Below, piece after piece: positions 25,462-32,994 of a stretch of DNA of 43,080 bases. Positions within the stretch are counted from its first letter, which is position 1; each line of letters starts with the position of its first letter. A program made the translations under genes and the position numbers. The DNA is from Acetobacteraceae bacterium (lineage in GTDB: Bacteria > Pseudomonadota > Alphaproteobacteria > Acetobacterales > Acetobacteraceae), in assembly GCA_947371015.1 (NCBI GenBank), contig CANBNK010000029.1:1-43080 (forward strand). Direction: 5' to 3'. The notes beneath the pieces were generated by a model. It saw only the letters and a program-made list of their open reading frames with translations, made no database searches and had not been told where the DNA came from.

Positions 25462-27836
25462 GCCGCCGCCCTCTGCATCGCCGGGTTCAGCATCCAGTCG
25501 GCACGCTGGCGGCCTTTGCTGCCGCCGTCGCGGCCCGGCGCCGGCCTGACCACATGCAGTTCAGCCAGTTCATGCAGCGCCGCTTCAATCCGCTCGGCCG
25601 TGCCGATCCCAGGCCCGTTGCCCATGCGCCGGAGCTGGCGGGCGTTCAGCGTCTCGGGCATGGGCGACTGGCGCAGCAGCCAGCGGGCCAGCCGGCGGGC
25701 GTCTCGCTCGGCCTCGGGCAGCGCAGCTTCACCGAAGGCGCGGCGGGCCATCGGCAGCGCGTAGTCGCAGAGGAAGCCCAGCGCGCGGGCCAGGGCGTTC
25801 AGGTCAACCGCTTCCGGCTCAGGTGCGCCGGCCGGCTGTTCCAGCCAGTCGAGGTAGAGGAAGATCAGCGACAGGCGAACCGCCATGCCCGGCACCTTGC
25901 CCAGCCAGGACAGGAACAGCCCGGCGGCCTCGGCCTCCTGCCGCTTCACCTCGCGCCGCAACTCCTGCAACGCCTCGATAGCCTCGGCCGTGAACAGCAG
26001 GAGCAGAGGGTCGTCGTTCACCATCGGCAGTTGCCGCAGCCGTAACAGCCGGTCTTTCAGCACGAAGGGCAACGCCCGTCCGTCCGGTGGTTCGGATATA
26101 TCCGCGCTCGGCGCCGGCCAGCAGTACAGGAAACGGGCGCTCAATCCGTCGTCGTCGCCATTCAGCAGCAGGGAGGCCAGCCGGTCGGGCTGGATGCCGC
26201 CGACAATCGCCCAGGTCAGGTTCGGCACGTCGCGGGCGTTATCGCCATCCTTTACCCGATCAGCCGCCCAGCGCTTGCCCTCATAGGTTTGCAGCCAGAA
26301 CGCCCGCTCCATGCCGGCCTTGCCGCTGTAGGCGTCCATGCCGGTGATCCAGCCGGCCAGTTCGTCCCGATGCAGCAGCAACCCGCGCGGGTTCGCGGCG
26401 CTCAGGTCGCGCGCCGCCTCCATGGTCGGCGTGGTCGAGTAAGCCCGGCGGCGGGCGGGCTGTTCCGGTTCAACCGCGCCAAGCGGTTCGAGGGGCGCCG
26501 GCCGGTTCTCCTTCACCGCCGCCTTCATGTCGGCTTCCCACAATGCGCGGCGTTCCTTTGCTTCCTGCTTCTCGGTGCGCCAGCCGCGCATCCGGTCCTC
26601 GGTGTCGTCGTTCAGGTCGGCCTCAAGCTGGGATAGCGGCCCGGTGGTCGCGTCTATGGCGGGCGACTTCCCGGCGCTGGGCAGCCCGATGCACGCCATG
26701 TTCACCACGGGCGGGTGCTGCCAGCCGTCCCAGGGCGAAGCCCAGCGGGCGTTGCCGATGGCGGCGCCGACAACCGCCAGCAGCGAACACGCCACATAGT
26801 CGGGCGGTGCGCCGGCACGCTCGGCCGCGCGAGCAATCCACCCCCGCCACCGGCCGGGGAACAGGTCCAGGGGCAATGGGGGCGGCGGCGCGGCCTCGGC
26901 CGTGGCCAGGTTCAGTTCCGGCGCCGGCCAGGGCGCGGCATCACGCGCCAGCCCGCGCAAGGTATGCAGCCCCACAAGGGTCGGTGGATACCGATGATAG
27001 TTCGCCCAGCGGCCCGACACCTCGGCTGGTTGATAGGCCGGATTTCGACTGGCCCATGCGCTGAACAGCGTCTCGCCCTCGGCTGCGCCGCCCAGCGCGC
27101 CGAAGATCGCCATGCCGATGCGGTTGAACGCTTCCCAGTCGGCCGGGCCGGTGTTGGGGATACGGCCCAGCAGGTCCGCAACCTCTGCCGCGCTGGCGTG
27201 CGCCTCGGGTCGGTGGCGCTGTTCCTGGCGCTTCTCGCCCTTCGTCTCGGCCTTCGGTGGGTCGGCGCCAATCCACGGGGTGACCACGCTGAACAGTGCG
27301 TCTATCTGCGCCTCATTCAGTGTCGGCAGGGTGTCCAGGCGCATCGCGTCCAGTGGCTCAGGGCGCCAGCGCAGTCCGGCGCCGGAAGGGTGGGTGCCGT
27401 AGGCGTGGAATTGCTGGCCACGCCCCAGAACCTCCAGCTTGCGGCCCTCGGTGCCGGCCAGCACCCGCTTGGGCGGCTCGCCCTCGGCAGCGCGATAAAC
27501 CAGCAGCCGTCGCCCACTGTTGCCGCGCCACCGAACCGGCGCCCGGCCGAAGCGGGCAACCGCCTCCTCCTCGATCCGCTGCGCCAGGTCGTTGTCGTCG
27601 CAATCAATGTCCAACGCGCGCAGCCCGTCGCACATGATGCCGGTGTTGAGCGCGGAGAGGTTCGGATGCGCGGTAGCGGCCTCCGGTGGATCACGTCGGG
27701 CGCGCTCCTGCCAGGCGTCGCCCATGGGGCGCTTGTCGTTGCTGTAGAGCGCCACGGGGCGGAAGCCGGCCGCCCAGAGGCGGGCGCGCAACTGGGCCAG
27801 GCTGGCGAGGTTGGGAACGTGGTTGCCGTCAGCCAT
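25458..27836 (-). CDS. Primase-polymerase / DUF3987 replication protein
   Basis: A 792-residue multi-domain protein, likely the replication initiator of the island. An N-terminal archaeo-eukaryotic primase (prim-pol) domain carries the metal motif D76-I-D78 in LRALDIDCDD. A PriCT-2-like domain follows at about 210-300 (IPNTGPADWEAFNRIGMAIF). From about 330 is DUF3987, with a Walker A-like GLPSAGKS (Lys390). It should prime and perhaps unwind DNA. ATG 27836 has GGAGG 9 bases upstream; the ORF runs further up, but that part overlaps a small gene. The first 8 bases overlap the stop of the gene at 27829. Confidence 0.85.
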   Translation of the reverse strand: MADGNHVPNLASLAQLRARLWAAGFRPVALYSNDKRPMGDAWQERARRDPPEAATAHPNLSALNTGIMCDGLRALDIDCDDNDLAQRIEEEAVARFGRAPVRWRGNSGRRLLVYRAAEGEPPKRVLAGTEGRKLEVLGRGQQFHAYGTHPSGAGLRWRPEPLDAMRLDTLPTLNEAQIDALFSVVTPWIGADPPKAETKGEKRQEQRHRPEAHASAAEVADLLGRIPNTGPADWEAFNRIGMAIFGALGGAAEGETLFSAWASRNPAYQPAEVSGRWANYHRYPPTLVGLHTLRGLARDAAPWPAPELNLATAEAAPPPPLPLDLFPGRWRGWIARAAERAGAPPDYVACSLLAVVGAAIGNARWASPWDGWQHPPVVNMACIGLPSAGKSPAIDATTGPLSQLEADLNDDTEDRMRGWRTEKQEAKERRALWEADMKAAVKENRPAPLEPLGAVEPEQPARRRAYSTTPTMEAARDLSAANPRGLLLHRDELAGWITGMDAYSGKAGMERAFWLQTYEGKRWAADRVKDGDNARDVPNLTWAIVGGIQPDRLASLLLNGDDDGLSARFLYCWPAPSADISEPPDGRALPFVLKDRLLRLRQLPMVNDDPLLLLFTAEAIEALQELRREVKRQEAEAAGLFLSWLGKVPGMAVRLSLIFLYLDWLEQPAGAPEPEAVDLNALARALGFLCDYALPMARRAFGEAALPEAERDARRLARWLLRQSPMPETLNARQLRRMGNGPGIGTAERIEAALHELAELHVVRPAPGRDGGSKGRQRADWMLNPAMQRAAA

Positions 27837-28011
27837 GGTTGCTGGCCTCCATGGCGCGGGTCGTCGCCAGAGTGGCGCGCAGCGCAACCAGCGCGTCGGT
27901 TTCATGTAGGTTTGCGGCGGCGTGGTCGCCACGGCGGCGTGCTTCGGCGGCGAGTTCCAGATGAGTGCGAAGCATTGCCGGCCGGTGGTTGGGGGTCTCG
28001 TTGGTCTGCAT
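27829..28011 (-). CDS. Small island protein upstream of the primase
   Basis: A 60-residue protein, helical and Ala/Arg-rich, with HLELAAEARRRGDHAAANLHE as its core (a TPR-like heptad is possible). GGAG lies 8 bases before ATG 28011, and the stop overlaps the primase start by 8 bases, suggesting coupling. Function unknown. Confidence 0.55.
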   Translation of the reverse strand: MQTNETPNHRPAMLRTHLELAAEARRRGDHAAANLHETDALVALRATLATTRAMEASNHG

Positions 28012-28102
28012 GTTGTCGGCTCCAGGCCGAGACGCGACGCTGGCAGCGGGCTGCGGTGGGTGGTAGAAACCGGGTGCTGACTTCCGACTTTGCCGCAACA
28101 CG

Positions 28103-28128
28103 CGCCGGGCCATCGCGCCCGGCGTTTT
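28103..28128 (+). terminator. Hairpin with short T-run, plus-strand orientation
   Basis: CGCCGGGC and GCCCGGCG form an 8-bp stem with a 6-nt loop followed by TTTT. It faces plus-strand transcription, but no plus-strand gene precedes it in the island, so it may instead shield the island operon from antisense transcription. On the minus strand it would be a leader or intercistronic hairpin between 28133 and 28011. Confidence 0.4.
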
Positions 28129-28132
28129 GCTG

Positions 28133-28210
28133 TCAGTGAGACGCCAGCCGCAGCAGCGCGGTCAGCAGGATGAGGGCGACGGGTTCGGCCAGGATCAGGT
28201 TGGCGGCCAT
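28133..28210 (-). CDS. Putative 25-residue hydrophobic peptide
   Basis: A 25-codon reading frame starts one base after the stop of the HTH gene (TGAcATG). It encodes a mostly hydrophobic peptide (LAEPVALILLTALLRLA) that could span a membrane. Placement in an operon of coupled genes is the main support; no own ribosome site is clear. Confidence 0.3.
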   Translation of the reverse strand: MAANLILAEPVALILLTALLRLASH

Positions 28211-28211
28211 G

Positions 28212-28460
28212 TCAGGCTGCCTGCTGCGGCTGCGGGGAGCGGCCACCACGAATGGCCGGCGCAGCGTTCAGCTTGGCCTCGGCCAGAGCGAACAGTTCCA
28301 CCGTTTCGCAGAAGGCCTTGCCGTTCACATGGCGCCAGGTCAGCGGCCATGCTTCCAGCGTGCGCGGCGAGATGGAGAAGTAGAGCTGGGTCAGCAGCGC
28401 AGCCCCGGCGCGGCGGTCAACGCGGCGAGGAACATCGGGCGGGAGGGTAGGGGCATCCAT
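28212..28460 (-). CDS. Excisionase-like HTH protein
   Basis: An 82-residue small DNA-binding protein. RRVDRRAGAALLTQLYFSISPRTLEAWPLTWRHVNGKA is laid out as a winged HTH of the AlpA/excisionase type: the helix after SPRTLE would contact DNA and the VNGK region forms the wing. Such proteins direct integrase towards excision or activate island genes. GGAG lies 9 bases before ATG 28460. An open frame upstream to 28871 is out of register with the neighbouring gene and is not used. Confidence 0.65.
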   Translation of the reverse strand: MDAPTLPPDVPRRVDRRAGAALLTQLYFSISPRTLEAWPLTWRHVNGKAFCETVELFALAEAKLNAAPAIRGGRSPQPQQAA

Positions 28461-28542
28461 ATCGTCAGGCTCCGTTTCGTGGCGCCACGCGCCGTTGAAG
28501 AACGGACCGAAACCTGATCGCCGGACCTTCCGACTAATCCCC

Positions 28543-29406
28543 CTATTTAATGGGAATTTTCTTTGGCATGCCGACGACGCGAGTGTGTTTGTCGGCCAAG
28601 GCCAGGACCGACTTCCACGCGCCCGGCTTGATCGTGCCTTTTTCGGGGCGGTCCTTGCGGTATCGGCGCAAGAGGCGCCCAGCTTCGGCGTGGTGGCTTC
28701 CCTCTCCTTCCGATGCCTCATCCCGCCACTTGGCAATGGCGCGACCAGCTTCCTCGATGCTCTTGCCGGGGATCGCATACCCGCGCCGGTCGAGTTCCTT
28801 CGCAACGGCATTGGCTGCCATGGTGCGGGACATGCCCTCATCCCTGGCAGCCTCCATCGCCACAACGGCATGCTTCACCAGGGCCACCGTTCCGACTGTT
28901 GCCTGGGGGCGGCCTCGGCCTCGGCTCCGGGGCTTCAGGATCGGGTGGACCTTACCCTTCTCCAGTTCCGTTAGGGCTGCCTGCATGGCGCGTAGCGGCT
29001 TCGCCAGGTTGGCGTTGGCCATGTCGGCAAACCTGTCGATGAAGTCGGCAACCGCCACCAACGCGACGAGTGCTCCGCTCCGCCCGCCGACTTCTTCATG
29101 GTTGGGCGCGTCCAGATGGATTTGGGCCACCACCAGTTCAGCGCTAAGGAACCGAAGGGCGTCGGCTACCGCTTCCGGTTCAGCGAACGGGGTCGTGATC
29201 TTCACGGCCCGGCGCCCTTCCTCGCGCAATAGCCAGTTCCCGACACTCTCGGGAGTGACTTCTTCGCGGCCATTGGCGAAGCGGGTATTCACCTCGGCGG
29301 CGATGCGTTCCACCGCCTCGCCGGCTTGGTGCATTTGCCAAACCCACGCCTGGATGAGCGCATCCATTTCCTTGGTCAGCGTGGGGGCCTTAGCTGGCGC
29401 GCTCAT
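28543..29406 (-). CDS. Hypothetical island protein
   Basis: A 287-residue protein I do not recognise. The first part is helical (MDALIQAWVWQMHQAGEAVERI), a basic stretch RSRGRGRPQ resembling an AT-hook lies at about 160, and a helix-rich, basic C-terminus (LLRRYRKDRPEKG) follows. It may bind DNA. The ATG at 29406 overlaps the stop of the 40-residue ORF (ATGA), and there is no strong ribosome site of its own, so coupling is likely. About 80 bp separates it from the HTH gene. Confidence 0.6.
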   Translation of the reverse strand: MSAPAKAPTLTKEMDALIQAWVWQMHQAGEAVERIAAEVNTRFANGREEVTPESVGNWLLREEGRRAVKITTPFAEPEAVADALRFLSAELVVAQIHLDAPNHEEVGGRSGALVALVAVADFIDRFADMANANLAKPLRAMQAALTELEKGKVHPILKPRSRGRGRPQATVGTVALVKHAVVAMEAARDEGMSRTMAANAVAKELDRRGYAIPGKSIEEAGRAIAKWRDEASEGEGSHHAEAGRLLRRYRKDRPEKGTIKPGAWKSVLALADKHTRVVGMPKKIPIK

Positions 29407-29525
29407 GCCGCACCACCCAGCGCGGCGGGAAGCAAGGTGAGCAAGCAGCCCAGCAGCCCGCGCCGGGCCGCGCTGGCGCCGTTGTGGGTGTTGCCGCCGG
29501 CCTGGGCCGCAATAGCCTGTCGCAT
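29403..29525 (-). CDS. 40-residue putative leader/coupled peptide
   Basis: A 40-codon frame with GGGAGAG placed 7 bases before ATG 29525, a better ribosome site than that of the next gene. The C-terminal half is hydrophobic (GLLGCLLTLLPAALGGAA). It ends ATGA over the start of the 287-residue gene. It could be a short membrane peptide or a translation-coupling leader. Confidence 0.45.
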   Translation of the reverse strand: MRQAIAAQAGGNTHNGASAARRGLLGCLLTLLPAALGGAA

Positions 29526-29623
29526 GGGGTTCTCTCCCGTGCAGCGGGTCAGGCTGGCGCAGGTGGTGGCAACACCTCGCCAGCCGCCATTGATGCCGGG
29601 GAACCGCCCCGGCGCGGATCAGG

Positions 29624-30955
29624 TCAGCCGGCAGCGCGCAGCGGCACTACGTTTGCTCGACTAGGCGTCCTGCCCTCGATGGCGGCGGCCAGCGCCTCGC
29701 CCCAGGCGTTGAGCGCGGCCACCTGTTCCGGTCGGCGCGTCGAGGTCTGATAGACTCCCAGCACCCCGCCACGGGTCGCGGTTTGCTTGTGGTTCAGCAC
29801 GGCATCCAGCACAGCCTCGTGGAAGCCTTGCTCGCCCAGCGCGGTGGCGAAGGACCGGCGGAAGTCGTGGAACCTGTCGGCCTTGTCCATGCCGCCGGCC
29901 GCGACCACGGCGCGCTTGATGGCGCCGAACGTGGTCAGCGCCTTGCCGGAGCGTGGCGCCGGAAACACCAGCCCAGCCCTCGGCGTGCCGGCCGCCTCAT
30001 GTCGTTCGCGCAGAATATCCATTGCGAGGGGATGCAGGTGGAAGCGGTGCTGCTCGCCGTTCTTCGTCGCGGTGTTCGGCTGCGTCCATTCAGCCGCGTC
30101 TAGGTCCAGATGTTCCCAGCGGACTTCAGCCGCCTCGATCCGCCGGCAGGGAATGGCGATGAGGAACCGCATGAAGTCGCGGTGTACCTGCTCCAGCCCC
30201 TCCGCGCTGCCGGCCGCGTTCCACAGGGTCGCCAGCGCCGGCACCTTCAAGAACATCTGGCGCGCCGCCACCGGCTTTGGCCGCCGCCCCTTGCCGATCA
30301 GCGTGCAGGGGTTCAACGCCACCATGCCTTCATCCTGGCACCAATCGAAGAACCGGGAGATAGCGCCGAACCGATGCCGGGCGGCGCCGGGCTGGTCAGC
30401 GGTGGCCCGCAACAGGGCTTGCAGGTCAGCCTTGCCGATATCGGCCACACTCTTGCCGCCGGCCTTCATGTTCTTCACCGCGTTCTTCACGCGCGAGATT
30501 TCGTCGGCGGCATAGGTCGCGCCGACCTTGCCTTTGCCGCGTAGCCGGGCGCGCTTCGGCAGCGCCTTCGCGTAGTCCTCGATCAACCGGGCCATGGTGC
30601 GGGAGCGTTGCTCGGCATTCACGGCGATCTTCTTCTTGCGGGCGGCTGCCGGGTCGTCGCCGGCCTTCACCGCCCCCTTCAATGCGCCAGCAGCCTGCCG
30701 GGCATCGTCGGGCGAATGGCTGGCTGGCGTGCCGATGCTGACCGACTGGCTGGCGAACCTCTTGCCGGTGACGGCATCCAATCCGCGCGGCTTGTAGTCG
30801 AAGCGCCAGGTCATGCCGGTCGGGTTCACTACCAGCACCAGCCCCCGGCATTCGAGGTCGGCCACCACTAGCCGCAGGTTCGGTTCGCGGCGGCGCCACG
30901 CGGCCTCCACCGTCGCCTTGGTGATCTTCAGCGGCCCCTCGCGCAGCGCCTGCAT
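29624..30955 (-). CDS. int: Tyrosine recombinase / site-specific integrase
   Basis: A 443-residue phage-type integrase. An N-terminal arm-binding-type domain (RGLVLVVNPTGMTWRF) and a core-binding domain precede the catalytic domain. Active-site residues: Arg272 or Arg271 (PCRRIEAAEV), His363 and Arg366 (FHDFRRSFA), His389 (LNHKQT) and the nucleophile Tyr402 (GVYQTS). It should recombine the 56-bp attL/attR at tRNA-Met. ATG 30955 has GGGA 8 bases upstream. It reads away from the right border, 145 bp from attR, with an intact family length, so the element may still be mobile. Confidence 0.92.
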   Translation of the reverse strand: MQALREGPLKITKATVEAAWRRREPNLRLVVADLECRGLVLVVNPTGMTWRFDYKPRGLDAVTGKRFASQSVSIGTPASHSPDDARQAAGALKGAVKAGDDPAAARKKKIAVNAEQRSRTMARLIEDYAKALPKRARLRGKGKVGATYAADEISRVKNAVKNMKAGGKSVADIGKADLQALLRATADQPGAARHRFGAISRFFDWCQDEGMVALNPCTLIGKGRRPKPVAARQMFLKVPALATLWNAAGSAEGLEQVHRDFMRFLIAIPCRRIEAAEVRWEHLDLDAAEWTQPNTATKNGEQHRFHLHPLAMDILRERHEAAGTPRAGLVFPAPRSGKALTTFGAIKRAVVAAGGMDKADRFHDFRRSFATALGEQGFHEAVLDAVLNHKQTATRGGVLGVYQTSTRRPEQVAALNAWGEALAAAIEGRTPSRANVVPLRAAG

Positions 30956-30971
30956 GTGCTTGTCCCGTGGT

Positions 30972-30994
30972 TTTCCTGACCGGACATTGCCCGG
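30972..30994 (+). repeat. Right arm repeat of the island (possible integrase/Xis site)
   Basis: Matches 22870-22892 at 22 of 23 positions. A second CTGACCGGAC follows at about 30996, making a tandem pair. It lies between the integrase start and attR, where arm sites and the integrase promoter would be expected. Confidence 0.6.
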
Positions 30995-31100
30995 TCTGAC
31001 CGGACGTATGCAAGCGGAAAGGAACGGGAGCGAACGGAGGATAATCGAGGAGAAAGGCCAGCTTCAGCGTGGGTTTGCGTGGATTGGCGTAACCTCTAGA

Positions 31101-31156
31101 ACGGCACTCATAATGCCGGGGTCGGCGGTTCAAGTCCGCCCGCCGCTACCATTCCA
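31101..31156 (+). repeat. attR, 56-bp direct repeat (partial tRNA-Met)
   Basis: Identical to 22755-22810. It lacks the first 26 nt of the tRNA and so is not a functional tRNA gene. It ends four bases before the stop codon of Bug receptor 2. Confidence 0.95.
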
Positions 31157-31160
31157 TCCC

Positions 31161-32123
31161 CTACCCCTGCAGCAAGCCGGCTTGGCGGACGATCTCGCGC
31201 CAATGCGTTGTCTCCTGCGCGATGCGCCGTGCCAGCAACGCAGCCGGGCCGCCGGCGGGGTTGAAGGCGGTGGCGCGCATGCGGGCCTGGATGGCCGGCT
31301 GCGCCAGGAAGGCGTCGCATTCGGCATTCAGCCGGGCCAGAATATCCGGCGGCACGCCAAGCGGCGCGAGCAGGCCGAGCCAGAGGTCCACGTCGAAATC
31401 GGCGAAGCCGCATTCCTGCATCGTTGGCACCTGCGGCGCGGCGGCGGCGCGTTCGGTGCCCGTCACGGCCAGGCCGTTCAGCCGGCCCTCGTTCACCATG
31501 CCCTGGGCGTTGCCGATGCTATCGAAATAGTAGTCCACCTGGCCGGTGGCGACGCCCATCAGCGAAGCGGCAGCGCCGACATAGGGCACGTGCACCACCT
31601 CGATCCCCGCGCGCAGGCGGAACATCTCGGCCACCAGGTGGCCGCCGCTGCCGATGCCGATGGTGGAGAAGTTCAGCTTGCCGGGGTTCGCCTTGGCCTC
31701 GGCCACCAGGGCAGCGACGCTGGCGAAGCGCGGGTTGGCGACGAGGTAGTACGGGTAGCGCACCACCATGGAGACCGGGGCGAAGTCGCGCTGCGCGTCG
31801 TAGGCCGGCTGCTTGACCACCAGCGGCGCCATGCTGAAGCCGCTGTTGCTGCTGAACAGCAGGGTATGGCCATCCGGCGGGCTGCGCATGACGGCGACAG
31901 TGCCGACCGCGCCGGTGGCGCCGGGGCGGTTTTCCACAACGAAGGGTTGGCCGAGGGTGCGGCTGCAATGCTCGGCCAGCAGGCGGGCGTAGGTGTCGCC
32001 AGGGCCGCCGGGCGGGAAGGGGTTGATGAACTTCACCGGGCGGTTCGGCCAGGCCAGGTCCTGGCCCTGCACCGCGGGCGCTGCCAGGGTGGCGGCGGCG
32101 GCCAGCAGATGGCGGCGGCGCAT
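31161..32123 (-). CDS. TctC/Bug-family periplasmic solute receptor 2
   Basis: A 320-residue receptor with a Tat-like signal (MRRRHLLAAAATLAAPAVQG) and the Bug landmarks NPFPPGGPGDTYAR and VVENRPGATGAVG. It binds a carboxylate-type solute in the periplasm. The gene begins 2 bp after the SDR stop, so the two form an operon. I use ATG 32123; the frame upstream is antisense to the SDR. Its 3' end is 4 bp from attR. No TctA/TctB partner is here. Confidence 0.88.
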   Translation of the reverse strand: MRRRHLLAAAATLAAPAVQGQDLAWPNRPVKFINPFPPGGPGDTYARLLAEHCSRTLGQPFVVENRPGATGAVGTVAVMRSPPDGHTLLFSSNSGFSMAPLVVKQPAYDAQRDFAPVSMVVRYPYYLVANPRFASVAALVAEAKANPGKLNFSTIGIGSGGHLVAEMFRLRAGIEVVHVPYVGAAASLMGVATGQVDYYFDSIGNAQGMVNEGRLNGLAVTGTERAAAAPQVPTMQECGFADFDVDLWLGLLAPLGVPPDILARLNAECDAFLAQPAIQARMRATAFNPAGGPAALLARRIAQETTHWREIVRQAGLLQG

Positions 32124-32125
32124 GG

Positions 32126-32866
32126 CTAAACCGCCAGCAGGCCGGCATCCACCGGCAGGATATGGCCGGTGATCGCCTTCGCCTTCGGGCCGGCCAGGAA
32201 GACCATGGCGTCGGCGATGTCCTCGGCCGTGGGGAAGCGGCCCTGCGGCAGGCGGTCCAGCATCATCTGCCGGCGCGCTGGGTCGGCCAGGGCCTTGTCG
32301 CGGGAGGGGGTCAGCACGGTTGCCGGTGCCACGGCGTTCACCCTTATGCCGTCGCGCGCCCATTCCACCGCCAGCATCCGCGTCATCTGCACGATGCCGC
32401 CCTTGGAAATGCCGTAGAGGCTCTGCTGCGCGATACCGGTCAGGCCATGGGTGGAGGCGGTGCTGACGATGGCGCCTTGCCGCCCGGCGCCGATGCACCA
32501 GCGGGCGAAGGCGGTGGACATGAAGTAGTGGCCCTTCAGGTTCACGTTCATCAGCCGGTCCCAGTCGGCCCAGGTGATCTCGGTGGCGGCGCCGCGGCCG
32601 GTGGTGCCGGCATTGTTGATCAGCGCGTCAACGCCGCCCAGGCCGGCGACGGCGCTGGTGATGCTGGCGGCGATGCTGGCCTCCAGGTTCAGGTCCAGTT
32701 CCACCGGCAGCATGCGGCGGCCGGCGGCGTCCGGGTGGTTCGCCACCTCGGCGACCGAGACGCCGGGCAGGTCGGCCAGCGCCACGTCCCAGCCCTGGCG
32801 GGCGAATTCCAGTGCGGTGGCGCGGCCGATGCCGGTGGAGGCGCCGGTGACGAGGGCGACGGGCAT
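32126..32866 (-). CDS. SDR-family NAD(P)-dependent oxidoreductase
   Basis: A 246-residue classical short-chain dehydrogenase. TGASTGIG (cofactor loop), NNAG, the catalytic Ser in STASTH and YGISK (Y-x-x-x-K) are all present. The Asp in LADLP after beta-2 suggests NAD rather than NADP. GAGGAA lies 7 bases before ATG 32866. Paired with Bug receptor 2, it may oxidise the imported compound. Substrate unknown. Confidence 0.88.
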   Translation of the reverse strand: MPVALVTGASTGIGRATALEFARQGWDVALADLPGVSVAEVANHPDAAGRRMLPVELDLNLEASIAASITSAVAGLGGVDALINNAGTTGRGAATEITWADWDRLMNVNLKGHYFMSTAFARWCIGAGRQGAIVSTASTHGLTGIAQQSLYGISKGGIVQMTRMLAVEWARDGIRVNAVAPATVLTPSRDKALADPARRQMMLDRLPQGRFPTAEDIADAMVFLAGPKAKAITGHILPVDAGLLAV

Positions 32867-32994
32867 GGGGGAGTTCCTCGGACGATGTTGGTTAAGCGAC
32901 TGTTTTCCGACCCCCGGAAGCTGTCAAGCGGTGCTGGCGGGTGCGGGGTTGAAACGGCTATCGTTGCGGCCGGCGAGGCCGGAAGGGCTGGATA

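Larger units (their letters stand above)
22755..31156. mobile_element. Integrative element in tRNA-Met (8.35 kb, satellite-like)
   Basis: A 56-bp direct repeat marks the borders, and copy-to-copy distance is 8346 bp. Inside are a tyrosine integrase (next to the right border), an excisionase-like HTH gene, a primase-polymerase/DUF3987 gene and short overlapping genes of unknown function on the minus strand, plus a plus-strand retropepsin-like gene at the left end. No capsid, portal, tail, relaxase or mating-pair gene is present. Parts, mainly 23.6-24.05 kb, are clearly richer in A/T than the flanks. It is best described as a minimal integrative element or phage satellite; transfer by a helper is inference. 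Without it, tRNA-Met would be followed directly by the Bug receptor gene at 31161. Confidence 0.88.

Noticed and set aside
27837-27932. N-terminal extension of the primase gene
   Set aside because: It overlaps the coupled 60-residue gene and has Trp/Arg/Pro-rich low-quality sequence; GGAGG supports ATG 27836.
28461-28871. N-terminal extension of the HTH gene
   Set aside because: The added sequence is antisense-type, Arg/Pro-rich, overlaps the 287-residue gene in another frame and lacks a ribosome site; ATG 28460 has one.
30426-31133. 235-residue minus-strand frame over the integrase start
   Set aside because: It is out of frame with the integrase and crosses attR; its sequence shows no family motif.
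31101-31156. A second tRNA-Met gene
   Set aside because: It lacks the acceptor 5' strand and D arm, so it is only the attR copy of the tRNA 3' part.
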